From Cohaesibacter sp. (GTDB taxonomy: Bacteria > Pseudomonadota > Alphaproteobacteria > Rhizobiales > Cohaesibacteraceae): a DNA stretch of 61,838 nucleotides. This document shows positions 44,606 through 52,109 of the stretch, piece after piece. The notes under the pieces were generated by a model. The model searched no databases. It was not told the origin of the DNA and worked only from the letters and a program-made list of their open reading frames with translations. The position numbers and the translations under genes were made by a program. The DNA is taken from NCBI GenBank assembly GCA_025800145.1, contig JAOXSH010000081.1, positions 1 through 61,838 of the forward strand, written 5' to 3'. Each line of letters begins with the position of its first letter. The first letter of the stretch is position 1.

Positions 44606-44713
44606 GGGTTTTTGCCCTCCTTCTTTCATAGTCTGATCCTGCCAGCCTGTCTTCATAAGGCCTGCCGGTTTTGGTTGGGACCAATGATAATGCTCCAATG
44701 CAGATCTTATTTT

Positions 44714-45436
44714 ATGACACATTCTTTTGATGCAAATGCATCCCAGCGCAAAGCAGACACGGGGTCTCATGCGCTTTCCCGACGCGTTTTTTTGTGCGGG
44801 GTGATGGCCCTTGGACTGGCCGGCTGTCAAACCAAGCGGGGAACGGCCATGGGCCGCTTGCCCAGTGGCAAACCAGTTGTGCCGGATATCTATCAGGCAC
44901 GCCCCAATGAGCGCTTTCCTCTACCCGCCATCAAACCGGGTGATGTGCCGCGCAAATTTTGGCGCAAACTGGTGAAAAATCCTACAGGCGAGAAACCCGG
45001 CACGCTGGTGGTGGATACGCCAAACAAATATCTTTACTGGGTCATGGAAGGTGGCATGGCCATGCGCTATGGTATTGGGGTGGGGCGTCAGGGCTTTTCC
45101 TGGGCAGGGCGCGCCACAATTGCCTGGAAACGGGCCTGGCCAACCTGGACACCGCCATCAGAAATGATTGCCCGTCAACCGGAACTGGAAAAATGGCGCA
45201 AAGGGATGCCCCCCGGTCTTGGCAATCCGTTGGGAGCGCGGGCTTTGTATATTTTCCAAAATGGCAAAGACACGCTCTATCGCCTGCATGGCACCAATCA
45301 ACCGCGCTCTATTGGCAAATCGGTATCATCCGGTTGCATTCGTTTGCTCAATCAGGATGTGATTGATCTTTATAATCGGGTGCCGAACAAAAGCCGGATT
45401 GTGGTGATCCCGGATCCCAAAACCAAATTGGCCTGA
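44714..45436 (+). CDS. L,D-transpeptidase (YkuD) lipoprotein
   Basis: About 240 aa from MTHSFDANAS. A twin-arginine-like SRRVFLCGVMALGLAGC segment ends in a lipobox (LAGC), so the protein is probably lipid-anchored in the periplasm. The YkuD domain (about 95-240) has the catalytic signature HGTNQPRSIG and SSGCIRLLNQDV. It forms 3-3 peptidoglycan cross-links or attaches proteins to peptidoglycan. The frame extends upstream to 44612 without support. A strong terminator follows. Confidence 0.9.
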   Translation: MTHSFDANASQRKADTGSHALSRRVFLCGVMALGLAGCQTKRGTAMGRLPSGKPVVPDIYQARPNERFPLPAIKPGDVPRKFWRKLVKNPTGEKPGTLVVDTPNKYLYWVMEGGMAMRYGIGVGRQGFSWAGRATIAWKRAWPTWTPPSEMIARQPELEKWRKGMPPGLGNPLGARALYIFQNGKDTLYRLHGTNQPRSIGKSVSSGCIRLLNQDVIDLYNRVPNKSRIVVIPDPKTKLA

Positions 45437-45478
45437 TTGGTTTGTCTCTCTTATCTGGCTGTTGCCAAGGCTCTGGTA

Positions 45479-45505
45479 AGGCGGGTTGATCACACCCGCC
45501 TTTTT
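45479..45505 (+). terminator. Intrinsic terminator after the L,D-transpeptidase gene
   Basis: AAGGCGGGT and ACCCGCCTT form a 9-bp stem with a 6-nt loop, followed by TTT. Confidence 0.85.
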
Positions 45506-45549
45506 GTGTTTCAAAGGCCCTTTTTAAAGCTTTCTATGTCAAGTCGGGA

Positions 45550-45578
45550 TCACCAAAATGTGTATCACATCACAGTGA
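45550..45578. promoter_or_regulatory. 29-bp dyad operator, copy 1
   Basis: TCAC, four bases, ATGTG, TAT, CACAT, four bases, GTGA. The same conserved pattern precedes all three small secreted genes, here 139 bp from its ATG. Its symmetry and conservation suggest binding of a dimeric regulator. Confidence 0.65.
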
Positions 45579-45716
45579 GGATTTTTAATAAGGCTCTGCA
45601 CTCCAACGTGAATTCAGTTTACTAGACTAATTGGTTCCCAATCATTAAGTTAGGATCATCGAAAGACAAAGACCTCTTGATGATCTTTAAAACTGAACTT
45701 GAAAAGGAACTGTGAC

Positions 45717-46007
45717 ATGAAAAAACTTGCTCTTACTCTGACCCTTCTTGCTGTTGCCTCTGGCGCACAGGCTATGACCTCCAGCACCATTGACAGCTCC
45801 CAGCATTCCGCCTCTCAGCTGCAACGCATCATTCAGCAGCAGGGCAGCGCCATTGTCAGCACCGGCCCCGGCTTGTTTGACCGTTATGTTGCCAATGGCT
45901 CGCATTGTGGTCTTGGTCAGGAAACCCGCGCCGCCTTTGTTGCGACCGCTGATTCAAACAATGGTTTTGTTGGCTATACCTGCGTCTTTGATAGCGACGA
46001 AAGCTAA
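45717..46007 (+). CDS. Small secreted cysteine-containing protein, paralogue 1
   Basis: 96 aa from MKKLALTLTLLAVASGAQA, a typical signal peptide. The mature protein is about 77 aa with two Cys, in NGSHCGLGQ and VGYTCVF, probably forming a disulfide. It has the core phrase GPGLFDRYVANGSHC and ends acidic (DSDES). I recognise the DRYV...HC...VGYxC pattern from uncharacterised small exported proteins in this bacterial order, but no function is known. Paralogue 3 (46893) differs by a single residue. The 5' leader can fold GATCATC (45654) with GATGATC (45679). Confidence 0.8.
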   Translation: MKKLALTLTLLAVASGAQAMTSSTIDSSQHSASQLQRIIQQQGSAIVSTGPGLFDRYVANGSHCGLGQETRAAFVATADSNNGFVGYTCVFDSDES

Positions 46008-46047
46008 GATTTCGCCAATTCTCTAATCCATGCTGTAATGGCATTTC

Positions 46048-46102
46048 AAAGCTCTCCACCATAGCATTGGACATGTGTTCAAGCTCTGGTGGGGAGCTTT
46101 TG
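46048..46102 (+). terminator. Intrinsic terminator of paralogue 1
   Basis: AAAGCTCTCCACCA and TGGTGGGGAGCTTTT pair across a loop of about 25 nt and end in a T-rich tract. The same structure follows paralogues 2 and 3. Confidence 0.75.
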
Positions 46103-46132
46103 TTTTATCGGGAGCTTTTCCAAGGGCTGCTT

Positions 46133-46161
46133 TCACCCAAATGTGTATCACATTTGGGTGA
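46133..46161. promoter_or_regulatory. 29-bp dyad operator, copy 2 (perfect palindrome)
   Basis: TCACCCAAATGTG and its exact inverse CACATTTGGGTGA flank TAT, giving 13-bp perfect arms. It lies 123 bp before the ATG of paralogue 2. It is the most symmetric of the three copies. Confidence 0.7.
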
Positions 46162-46283
46162 TGGGTATCATTGTCAGGCAGCACTGCAACGTGAACGCAG
46201 TTTACTGGATCAGGCGACTTTGAGTTTTTAAACTGGATGACAAGATCAACCACCCCCTTCCCTGACTTATGAGGACCTGTGCT

Positions 46284-46586
46284 ATGAAAAAACTTGTTCT
46301 TTTGCTTTCCTTGATCGCTGCCGCTTCCCTTGCCTCTGGTGCGCAGGCTATGACGCCCAAAACCTTCACCAGTACCAAACATTCAACATCGCAATTGCAG
46401 AGCATTGTCAAACAACATGGCGCTGTTATTTTGAGAACCAGCTCCAGTACGTTTGATCGCTATGTCGCCAACCGTTCGCATTGCAGCTCCAGCCAACGCA
46501 CCAAGGTTGCTTATGTGCCGACCGCTGATTCCAGCAATGGCTTCATTGGTTATCGCTGTGTCGATAAAGGCGACAAGTCCAAATAA
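46284..46586 (+). CDS. Small secreted cysteine-containing protein, paralogue 2
   Basis: 100 aa from MKKLVLLLSLIAAASLASGA (signal peptide, cut after AQA). The mature part follows the same plan as paralogues 1 and 3 (TFDRYVANRSHC, then IGYRCVDKG) with the two Cys conserved. It is otherwise clearly diverged, and its tail is basic rather than acidic (KGDKSK). Its leader lacks the GATCATC hairpin of the other two but keeps the dyad operator and a similar terminator. Confidence 0.8.
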   Translation: MKKLVLLLSLIAAASLASGAQAMTPKTFTSTKHSTSQLQSIVKQHGAVILRTSSSTFDRYVANRSHCSSSQRTKVAYVPTADSSNGFIGYRCVDKGDKSK

Positions 46587-46631
46587 TCTGATGCCGGATC
46601 GCACGATCTGGCCATAGAAATATCTCCATAT

Positions 46632-46692
46632 AAAGCCCTCCACCATGGCATTTGGCAGGCACTGTGCTGGCCTTTCTGGTGGGGGGCTTTTT
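46632..46692 (+). terminator. Intrinsic terminator of paralogue 2
   Basis: AAAGCCCTCCACCA pairs with TGGTGGGGGGCTTTTT. Both arms differ from the paralogue 1 terminator in step (GCTC/GAGC becomes GCCC/GGGC), so pairing is kept. Confidence 0.75.
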
Positions 46693-46725
46693 GTGTTTTC
46701 AAGACCTGTTTTTGTCAAGCCATCG

Positions 46726-46754
46726 TCACCAAAATGTGTATCACATGATAGTGA
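46726..46754. promoter_or_regulatory. 29-bp dyad operator, copy 3
   Basis: TCAC, CAAA, ATGTG, TAT, CACAT, GATA, GTGA. It sits 139 bp before the ATG of paralogue 3, the same distance as copy 1. Confidence 0.65.
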
Positions 46755-46892
46755 AAAATTTCTCTAACTCGCTGCACTCCAACGTGAATTCAGTTTACTG
46801 GACTGATTGGTTCTCAAGTCTTAAGTTAGGATCATCGAAAGACAAAGACCTTTTGATGATCTTTAAAACTGAACTTGAAAAGGAACTGTGAC

Positions 46893-47183
46893 ATGAAAAA
46901 ACTTGCTCTTACTCTGACCCTTCTTGCTGTTGCCTCTGGCGCACAGGCTATGACCTCCAACACCATTGACAGCTCCCAGCATTCCGCCTCTCAGCTGCAA
47001 CGCATCATTCAGCAGCAGGGCAGCGCCATTGTCAGCACCGGCCCCGGCTTGTTTGATCGTTATGTTGCCAATGGCTCGCATTGTGGTCTTGGTCAGGAAA
47101 CCCGCGCCGCCTTTGTTGCGACCGCTGATTCAAACAATGGCTTTGTTGGCTATACCTGTGTTTTTGATAGCGACGAAAGCTAA
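46893..47183 (+). CDS. Small secreted cysteine-containing protein, paralogue 3
   Basis: 96 aa, identical to paralogue 1 except for Asn in place of Ser in the AMTSNTIDSS segment. The upstream 140 bp, including the GATCATC (46830)/GATGATC (46855) leader hairpin, is also almost identical. This points to a recent duplication or gene conversion across the more diverged paralogue 2. Signal peptide and two-Cys pattern are the same. Its terminator extends into the end of the converging maiA gene. Confidence 0.8.
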   Translation: MKKLALTLTLLAVASGAQAMTSNTIDSSQHSASQLQRIIQQQGSAIVSTGPGLFDRYVANGSHCGLGQETRAAFVATADSNNGFVGYTCVFDSDES

Positions 47184-47225
47184 GATCCCTTTCAATCACT
47201 AACCTATGCTTTTCAAAAGCATCTC

Positions 47226-47281
47226 AAAGCTCTCCACCATAGCATTTGACATGTGTTCAAGCTCTGGTGGGAGCTTTTTTT
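47226..47281 (+). terminator. Intrinsic terminator of paralogue 3, overlapping the maiA 3' end
   Basis: AAAGCTCTCCACCA pairs with TGGTGGGAGCTTTTTTT. The right arm lies within the last codons of maiA on the other strand, so one hairpin serves both convergent units in part. Confidence 0.75.
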
Positions 47282-47922
47282 ATTGGGGTTTCAAAGGGTG
47301 CATCTGACTGATGTTCCGGCATGGCTTTTTGAAAAGCCTCAAGAGCGAGACAGTTTTTTTCAATGTCTAATAGTCGGACAAAGGGGCCAAGATCCATGCG
47401 CCAGCGATGGGCGTTATAAAGCTGGGGGATCAGGCAAATATCGGCAAGGCTAGGGGCATCGCCAAAGCAAAAGCGGTTGTCTTTCTCGATCAGGGTCTGA
47501 AAAGCCGCAAAGCCTTCCTGCATCCAGTGACGCATCCAGTTTTCCAGCTCGTTTTGGTCATGGCCCATGGCTTTGAGCCGCGCCCCAACCCGCAAATTGT
47601 TGACCGGGTGAATATCGCAGGCAATGATATGACTGGCGGCGCGGATTTTGGCGGCCCGCAGCGGATCATCATTCACAAAAGGCGCGCTTTTGATGGTTGC
47701 ATCCAGATAATCGAGGATGGCCATGGATTGGGTCAGGATGGTGCCATCATCCAGCTGCAAGCTGGGCACCCCGGCCATGGGATTGATGGCTCGATAGGCT
47801 GCACTTTTCTGTTCACCCTTGAGTAGATTGACGGCAATGATGTCATGATCCACTTGCTTGAGATTGAGCGCAATGCGCAAGCGATAAGAGGTTGTTGAGC
47901 GCCAATAGGAATAGAGTTTCAT
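47257..47922 (-). CDS. maiA: Maleylacetoacetate isomerase
   Basis: 221-aa zeta-class glutathione S-transferase. The N-terminus [20 protein letters not shown] contains the SSxxxR-type motif (here RSTTSYR) typical of zeta GSTs, followed by [20 protein letters not shown]. It isomerises maleylacetoacetate to fumarylacetoacetate in tyrosine/homogentisate breakdown, using glutathione. It overlaps hmgA by 4 bp. Its last residues (KKAPTRA) are encoded by the terminator arm of the converging gene, so its C-terminus may have been changed by that neighbour. Fumarylacetoacetase is not in the window. Confidence 0.92.
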   Translation of the reverse strand: MKLYSYWRSTTSYRLRIALNLKQVDHDIIAVNLLKGEQKSAAYRAINPMAGVPSLQLDDGTILTQSMAILDYLDATIKSAPFVNDDPLRAAKIRAASHIIACDIHPVNNLRVGARLKAMGHDQNELENWMRHWMQEGFAAFQTLIEKDNRFCFGDAPSLADICLIPQLYNAHRWRMDLGPFVRLLDIEKNCLALEAFQKAMPEHQSDAPFETPIKKAPTRA

Positions 47923-49262
47923 TTCTTCCCCGGGGTTCCGTCAAATTTCTTTTCAAGATCGGCCCAGCACTCAATATAATCATCCTGCAAGGGCGCTTCT
48001 TTGGCGGCAAAGGCGGTCAGATGCTGGGGAAAGCGGGTCTCAAACATGAAAGACATGGTCTCTTCCAGCTTTTCCGGCCCCAAATTGGCATTGGATGCGC
48101 GCTCAAAGGCGTCGCGGTCGGGGCCATGGGGCAGCATCATATTATGAAGGCTCATACCGCCCGGAACAAAGCCCTGTGGCTTGGCATCATATTGGCCATA
48201 AATATTGCCCATCAATTCGGACATGATGTTTTTGTGATACCAAGGCGGGCGGAACGTGCCTTCCATCACCAGCCAGCGCTCGCGAAACAGCACAAAGTCA
48301 ATATTGGCGGTGCCCGGCTGGCCAGATGGTGCGGTCAGCACGGTGAAAATGGACGGATCGGGGTGATCAAACAGGATGGAGCCAACCGGGCAATAGCTGC
48401 GCAAATCATATTTGAAAGGTGCATAATTGCCATGCCATGCCACCACATCCAGCGGGCTGTGGCCAATTTCTGTGTGATGAAATTGCCCGCACCATTTGAT
48501 TGTCACGCTGGAGGGGGCGTCTCTGTCTTCAAAGGCGGCAATGGGGGCCTTGAAGTCTCGCGGATTGGCCATGCAATTGGCCCCGATGGGGCCACGGCCC
48601 GGTAATTCGAACTTTTGCCCGTAATTTTCGCAGACAAAACCACGGGCAGGGCCCTGTAGCACTTCCACCCGATAGACCAGACCACGGGGCAGGATGGCAA
48701 TTTCCTTTGGCTCCAGATCAATGACGCCTAATTCGGTTGCAAAGCGCAAGCGCCCTTCTTGCGGCACCACCAAAAGCTCGGAATCAGCCGAGAAGAAATA
48801 GTCATCCACCATACTCTGTGTGACCAGATAGATATGGCTGGCCATGCCGGTCTGGCTGTTGACATCGCCCGCACTTGTCATGGTGCGCATGCCGCTGATC
48901 CATGTTAAAGGCTCTTCACTATGGGGCACCGGATCCCAGCGATATTGGCCAAGGGAGAGGACATCGGGATCAATGCAAGGGGCCGATTTCCAGTAAGGCA
49001 CCGCAATTTTTTGATAGCGAGCGGAATGTTTTACACTGGGGCGAATACGATAACACCATGTGCGCTCTGGCGGATTGGCGGTAAAGGCGGTGCCGCTCAA
49101 TTGTTCGCCATAGAGGCCATAATTGCATTTTTGTGGGCTGTTCATGCCCTCTGGCAAGGCACCGGGCAGGGCTTCGGTTTCAAAATCATTACCAAAGCCG
49201 GGCATATAGCCCTGTGTAATGCCAACCGGGTTTGAGGTGCTTGTCAATCTATGCTCGCTCAC
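47919..49262 (-). CDS. hmgA: Homogentisate 1,2-dioxygenase
   Basis: 447 aa, the standard length for HmgA. It begins with the recognisable [20 protein letters not shown] and has [17 protein letters not shown] and the metal-site region [14 protein letters not shown] with [11 protein letters not shown] downstream (iron ligands His/Glu/His). It opens the homogentisate ring to maleylacetoacetate, an iron- and oxygen-dependent step in tyrosine and phenylalanine catabolism. maiA follows in the same operon. No HmgR-type regulator is adjacent. Confidence 0.96.
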   Translation of the reverse strand: MSEHRLTSTSNPVGITQGYMPGFGNDFETEALPGALPEGMNSPQKCNYGLYGEQLSGTAFTANPPERTWCYRIRPSVKHSARYQKIAVPYWKSAPCIDPDVLSLGQYRWDPVPHSEEPLTWISGMRTMTSAGDVNSQTGMASHIYLVTQSMVDDYFFSADSELLVVPQEGRLRFATELGVIDLEPKEIAILPRGLVYRVEVLQGPARGFVCENYGQKFELPGRGPIGANCMANPRDFKAPIAAFEDRDAPSSVTIKWCGQFHHTEIGHSPLDVVAWHGNYAPFKYDLRSYCPVGSILFDHPDPSIFTVLTAPSGQPGTANIDFVLFRERWLVMEGTFRPPWYHKNIMSELMGNIYGQYDAKPQGFVPGGMSLHNMMLPHGPDRDAFERASNANLGPEKLEETMSFMFETRFPQHLTAFAAKEAPLQDDYIECWADLEKKFDGTPGKK

Positions 49263-49811
49263 TGGCAGATCCTTCCAAACAGAATAGGTTAAATGAATGA
49301 GTTCTGAGTCTAATTTGTTTCAACTGTAACTTATTTTGTATGAGGTATCAATCTATGTCGAGAAATAGAGTGTAATCTTTTATTTTTCTGATGCTTATAG
49401 GATATTTTCATCTTCTTTCTCTTTGTATCATGTGAAACCAGTTGGAGTTTTCAGTCTGACCGATCCGCCACGCTCTGACAATGTGCAGGATATACATAGA
49501 GAGAGGGCGGCTCTGATCTCTGCTTTCTTATAATTATGGCTTGCTGGATCGCTGTTTTTTTGATCATTCATTTGCGGATCCTGCCAAGAAATGCAGCATC
49601 TCCCTGCCTCTCTGTCCTAATTTTCAGGCAAAAGGCGCTTGCCTCTGTCTATTCTTGGTTCAGAGGGATGATATATAAATTTTACCTATAGTATAATAGA
49701 TATAATCAATTTTTCTTGTGGTGAAAATCTGCAAAACTGTCATCATCCTAACTTAGTCTGGACCAGCTCACCAAGAATGCTTGGCCAGCGTCACCAACAG
49801 AGGATGAAAAT
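49263..49811. other. Divergent intergenic region between hmgA and the phosphonate-type importer
   Basis: 549 bp with no credible gene. It must hold the hmgA promoter on the minus strand and the importer promoter on the plus strand. An A/T-rich block near 49670-49715 (TATAGTATAATAGATATAAT) contains several possible -10 elements for the importer. No repeat of the families seen elsewhere, no strong dyad and no RNA gene was found. Confidence 0.5.
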
Positions 49812-50831
49812 ATGTCAATCAGAAGAGTGCTTCTGGCAACCGCTGCTGCTACCCTTTCCTTTACCACTATTGCTGCTGCGGAAACGGAGCTGACGGTTTA
49901 TACAGCTGTTGAGGCTGAAGATCTGAGCCGCTATGCCAGTCAGTTCAATGAGAAATATCCAGACATCAAAATCAATTGGGTGCGGGATTCCACCGGCATC
50001 ATTACCGCCAAATTGCTGGCCGAGCGCGACAATCCGCAGGCTGACGCCATTTGGGGCCTTGCTGCGACATCCCTGTTGCTGCTGAAATCCGAAGGCATGC
50101 TGGAGCCTTATGCGCCAGCAGGTGTTGAGAAGCTGGACAAAAAATTTGTCGATGCTGACAATCCTCCTGCATGGGTTGGCAACAATGCTTGGGTTGCATC
50201 TGTGTGCTACAACACGGTCGAAGCGGAAAAAGCTGGCCTGACGCCGCCAAAATCCTGGAAAGATCTGACAGACCCGAAATATAAGGGTCATATCATTATG
50301 CCAAATCCAAATTCGTCCGGCACTGGCTTCTTGGATGTCTCCAGCTGGCTGCAAATGTTTGGCGATAAAGGTGGCTGGGATTATATGGATGCGCTGCATC
50401 AAAATATCTCGCGCTATACCCATTCCGGCTCCAAGCCGTGTAAATTGGCGGCTGCCGGCGAGACCACTATCGGCATTTCTTTTGCGTTCCGTGGTGCCAA
50501 ATCCAAAGCCGCTGGCGCGCCGCTTGAAATCATCGTGCCAAGCGAAGGCGTTGGCTGGGATATGGAAGCAACAGCCATTGTTGCGGGCACTGACAAGGAA
50601 GAAGCGGCCAAAAAGCTGGTTGATTTTGCTGTCACCAAAGAAGCCAACGAAATGTATAACAAAGGCTTTGCCGTTGTTGCCTATCCGGGCATAGCCAAGC
50701 CTGTGCCCCATTATCCAGAAGGCCTTGCAGAAGGCATGATTGATAATGATTTTGTCTTTGCTGCGGTTAACCGTGCCAGGATTTTGAAGGAATGGCAGAG
50801 CCGTTATGACGGCAAGTCCGATCCGAAATAA
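49812..50831 (+). CDS. 2-aminoethylphosphonate-type ABC transporter substrate-binding protein
   Basis: 339 aa with signal peptide MSIRRVLLATAAATLSFTTI (cut near AAAE). The body is a family-1/6 binding protein in the PhnS/FbpA group: TELTVYTAVEAEDLSRYASQ, AERDNPQADAIWGLA, and the conserved SGSKPCKLAAAGETTIGISF. The operon with one ATPase and one double-length permease is the layout of the putative aminoethylphosphonate (PhnSTUV-like) importers. Ferric-iron binding proteins share this fold, so the ligand is inferred, not shown. No phosphonate breakdown genes are nearby. Confidence 0.78.
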   Translation: MSIRRVLLATAAATLSFTTIAAAETELTVYTAVEAEDLSRYASQFNEKYPDIKINWVRDSTGIITAKLLAERDNPQADAIWGLAATSLLLLKSEGMLEPYAPAGVEKLDKKFVDADNPPAWVGNNAWVASVCYNTVEAEKAGLTPPKSWKDLTDPKYKGHIIMPNPNSSGTGFLDVSSWLQMFGDKGGWDYMDALHQNISRYTHSGSKPCKLAAAGETTIGISFAFRGAKSKAAGAPLEIIVPSEGVGWDMEATAIVAGTDKEEAAKKLVDFAVTKEANEMYNKGFAVVAYPGIAKPVPHYPEGLAEGMIDNDFVFAAVNRARILKEWQSRYDGKSDPK

Positions 50832-50942
50832 GGTGAGCGTTTGTCTGTAAACGCCTGTGCGGGGGCTGGCTTTTTGGCTCCCGCATCTCCACCCTGCTGA
50901 CTTGGTGGATCAGTAAAACGTCTTTCCTGAAAGATTGGCATT

Positions 50943-52109
50943 ATGCAAACCAATATTCTTTCGCAGGATGCGGCAGGCGAAGCTGTGCCTTCTCCCAAGC
51001 TGTATCTCAGCATCAAAAATCTCTGGAAAGCCTTTGGCACTTTCCTGGCTCTGAAAGATATCTCGCTGGATATCCATGAAGGCGAATTTATCTGTTTTCT
51101 TGGCCCCTCTGGCTGTGGCAAAACAACCTTGCTACGGGCCATTGCCGGGCTGGATTTGCAAAGTCAGGGCTCGATGACCCAAGATGGACAGGATGTCTCC
51201 ACTCTGCCGCCTTCTGAGCGCGATTTTGGCATTGTCTTTCAATCCTATGCCCTGTTTCCCAATCTGACGATTGAAAAGAATATTGCTTTTGGTCTGGAAA
51301 ATATAGGCCGGGGCAAGGCAGAGATTGACGCACGGGTTCAGGAATTGCTGGCACTTGTGGGTTTGCCTGATCAGGGCAAGAAATATCCGGCGCAATTGTC
51401 CGGTGGTCAGCAACAGCGCATTGCGCTGGCCCGTGCCATTGCCACCAATCCCGGCCTTTTGTTGCTTGACGAGCCATTGTCAGCGCTCGATGCCAAAGTG
51501 CGGGTGCATTTGCGACATGAAATCAAGGAATTGCAGCGCAAGCTGGGCGTGACCACCATCATGGTGACCCATGATCAGGAAGAAGCGCTGGCCATGGCGG
51601 ATCGCATTGTGGTGATGAATCACGGCATCATTGAGCAGGTTGGCTCGCCAACGCAGGTTTATCGCCATCCATCCAGCCTGTTTGTGGCCGATTTCATTGG
51701 CGAGATGAACCAGTTTCCAGCCCGTTCCGCTGGTGAGGATCTGATTGATCTGGGTGGGACAATCGTCAAGGGCGAGAAACATGGCTTGCCGAAGGGTGCC
51801 CCGATTCTGGCCGCCATTCGCCCCGAAGATATCATCCCCCACGGCATGGGCGCTCGCTCGCCGGGGGCTGAAGACATCATCATCACGCCGGAAAATGCGG
51901 TGGATGTCGAGGTGCGGGAAATGGAGTTTCTCGGCTCTTTCTGGCGCTGTCGTTTGCATCATGACATGTTTGGCACAGAAGATCTGATTGCCGATTTCTC
52001 AATCAATGCGGTGCGCCGCCTTGGTCTGGAAGAAGGCGGCACCATGAATATTGAGCTGGATCGCAAGCGCCTGCTGGGCTTCAATCTGGAAGGGTGCCAT
52101 AATGACTGA
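50943..52109 (+). CDS. 2-aminoethylphosphonate-type ABC transporter ATPase
   Basis: 388 aa. It shows Walker A GPSGCGKTT, signature [15 protein letters not shown], Walker B LLLLDEPLSALD, H-loop VTHDQEEALAM, and a C-terminal TOBE-like regulatory domain (about 270-388) with IRPEDIIPHG. It fits the PhnT/FbpC class. It overlaps the permease gene by 8 bp. The first about 20 residues before LYLSIKNLWKAFG are extra and the start could be slightly further in. Confidence 0.88.
   Translation: MQTNILSQDAAGEAVPSPKLYLSIKNLWKAFGTFLALKDISLDIHEGEFICFLGPSGCGKTTLLRAIAGLDLQSQGSMTQDGQDVSTLPPSERDFGIVFQSYALFPNLTIEKNIAFGLENIGRGKAEIDARVQELLALVGLPDQGKKYPAQLSGGQQQRIALARAIATNPGLLLLDEPLSALDAKVRVHLRHEIKELQRKLGVTTIMVTHDQEEALAMADRIVVMNHGIIEQVGSPTQVYRHPSSLFVADFIGEMNQFPARSAGEDLIDLGGTIVKGEKHGLPKGAPILAAIRPEDIIPHGMGARSPGAEDIIITPENAVDVEVREMEFLGSFWRCRLHHDMFGTEDLIADFSINAVRRLGLEEGGTMNIELDRKRLLGFNLEGCHND

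Noticed and set aside
44147-44830. 227-codon frame on the minus strand opposite the small secreted gene and the L,D-transpeptidase start
   Set aside because: Basic, Gln/Arg-rich translation without motifs, overlapping the certain start of the transpeptidase. The opposite strand has a signal peptide and a lipobox.
49812-50831. Ferric-iron (FbpA-type) transporter as the assignment
   Set aside because: The fused permease with a long periplasmic insert and the SGSKPCKLAA motif fit the aminoethylphosphonate-type group better. Iron remains a possible alternative.
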